The position numbers and the translations under genes were made by a program. Positions 63,874 to 64,000 of a DNA stretch of 64,000 nt are shown piece after piece. A model generated the notes under the pieces. That model saw nothing but the letters and a program-made list of their open reading frames with translations. It was not told the origin of the DNA and made no database searches. Numbering within the stretch: the stretch's first letter is position 1; every line of letters starts with the position of its first letter. Source of the DNA: Microbacterium sp. EST19A (GTDB lineage: Bacteria; Actinomycetota; Actinomycetes; Actinomycetales; Microbacteriaceae); assembly GCF_019969685.1 (NCBI RefSeq), contig NZ_JAHXYZ010000002.1, positions 682,001 to 746,000 of the forward strand, in the 5' to 3' direction.

Positions 63874-64000
63874 GTGACCCCCGCACACAGCTTCTCCGAG
63901 CCCACGAACACCGAGGCCATCCGCGTGATCGGCCGCTTCGAAGCCGGCCAGGGCATACCCGATGCGATGCGCTCGGACGTGCGCATGCTCGGCGCGCTGC
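63874..64000 (+). CDS. ppc: Phosphoenolpyruvate carboxylase, N-terminal fragment (3' truncated by window)
   Basis: Only 42 codons are visible from GTG 63874. The segment AMRSDVRMLGALL matches the start of PEPC, where the first conserved block reads LREDVRLLG. Assignment rests on this block and is therefore tentative. It would supply oxaloacetate by carboxylating PEP, and bicarbonate is its substrate. Confidence 0.55.
   Translation, partial: MTPAHSFSEPTNTEAIRVIGRFEAGQGIPDAMRSDVRMLGAL

Overview
The window is high-GC DNA (about 69-70 % by eye) packed with short-gapped genes on both strands, many GTG starts and frequent 4-bp ATGA/GTGA overlaps. The families present (DUF4307, DUF501-FtsB-enolase, GreA beside DUF4307, the PIN-PhoH ATPase, a class II FBP aldolase, DUF6264, DUF6328) point to an actinobacterium of the Microbacteriaceae, most likely Microbacterium. 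This is an inference from gene content. There is no rRNA, CRISPR array, insertion sequence, integrase or phage gene. Most of the window is core chromosome.

Layout. 1-8.7 kb: sugar-type SDR dehydrogenase, ABC exporter, DHA2 drug exporter, a Cys-containing micro-protein, CMD-like protein, acyltransferase, DUF6328 membrane protein, Dps, GNAT and a cysteine-free HesB-like protein. 8.8-17.5 kb is the most accessory part: twin lipoproteins with calcium-loop-like motifs, a frameshifted DUF1345 gene, an ABC-F ATPase, a LysR helix-turn-helix with no effector domain, and a run of poorly known genes (a Cys-cluster protein, an S51 peptidase-like protein, a DUF6228 protein, a lipoprotein). 17.5-24 kb: YchF, methyltransferase, DnaQ-like exonuclease and RmuC, then glpX and fbaA back to back. 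24-31 kb: ispH-iclR facing xseA-xseB-DUF4245-carbonic anhydrase-fumC, the last five tightly coupled.

31-46 kb: PIN-PhoH, class V aminotransferase, short-chain cis-prenyltransferase, hemolysin-III protein, DUF4307-greA, ilvA-AI-2E transporter, winged-helix protein, LemA, then a PLP enzyme and a sugar-lactone oxidase divergent from an OhrR-type regulator and a glutathione peroxidase, with a palindrome between them. A tRNA with a UAA anticodon but a short variable loop follows. 46-53 kb: DedA, an alanine/glycine-rich protein, type II NADH dehydrogenase with a Lys/Ala/Pro tail, and the eno-ftsB-DUF501-subtilase cluster. 53-64 kb: O-methyltransferase, a GntR-DUF1648-CPBP operon, APC permease, AraC regulator, VOC protein, SGNH hydrolase, hisS, MazG, nhaA and the start of ppc.

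The best leads are the OhrR/peroxidase versus oxidase divergon around 44.8 kb, the class-I-shaped UAA tRNA, the effector-less LysR protein beside a His-rich micro-protein, the twin lipoproteins, the cysteine-free HesB relative, the frameshift in the DUF1345 gene, and a strongly over-represented GGATGCC/GGCATCC word found across genes and in terminator stems. No intergenic stretch exceeds about 300 bases. The longest (24635-24887 and 47599-47878) hold hairpins and no gene I can support.
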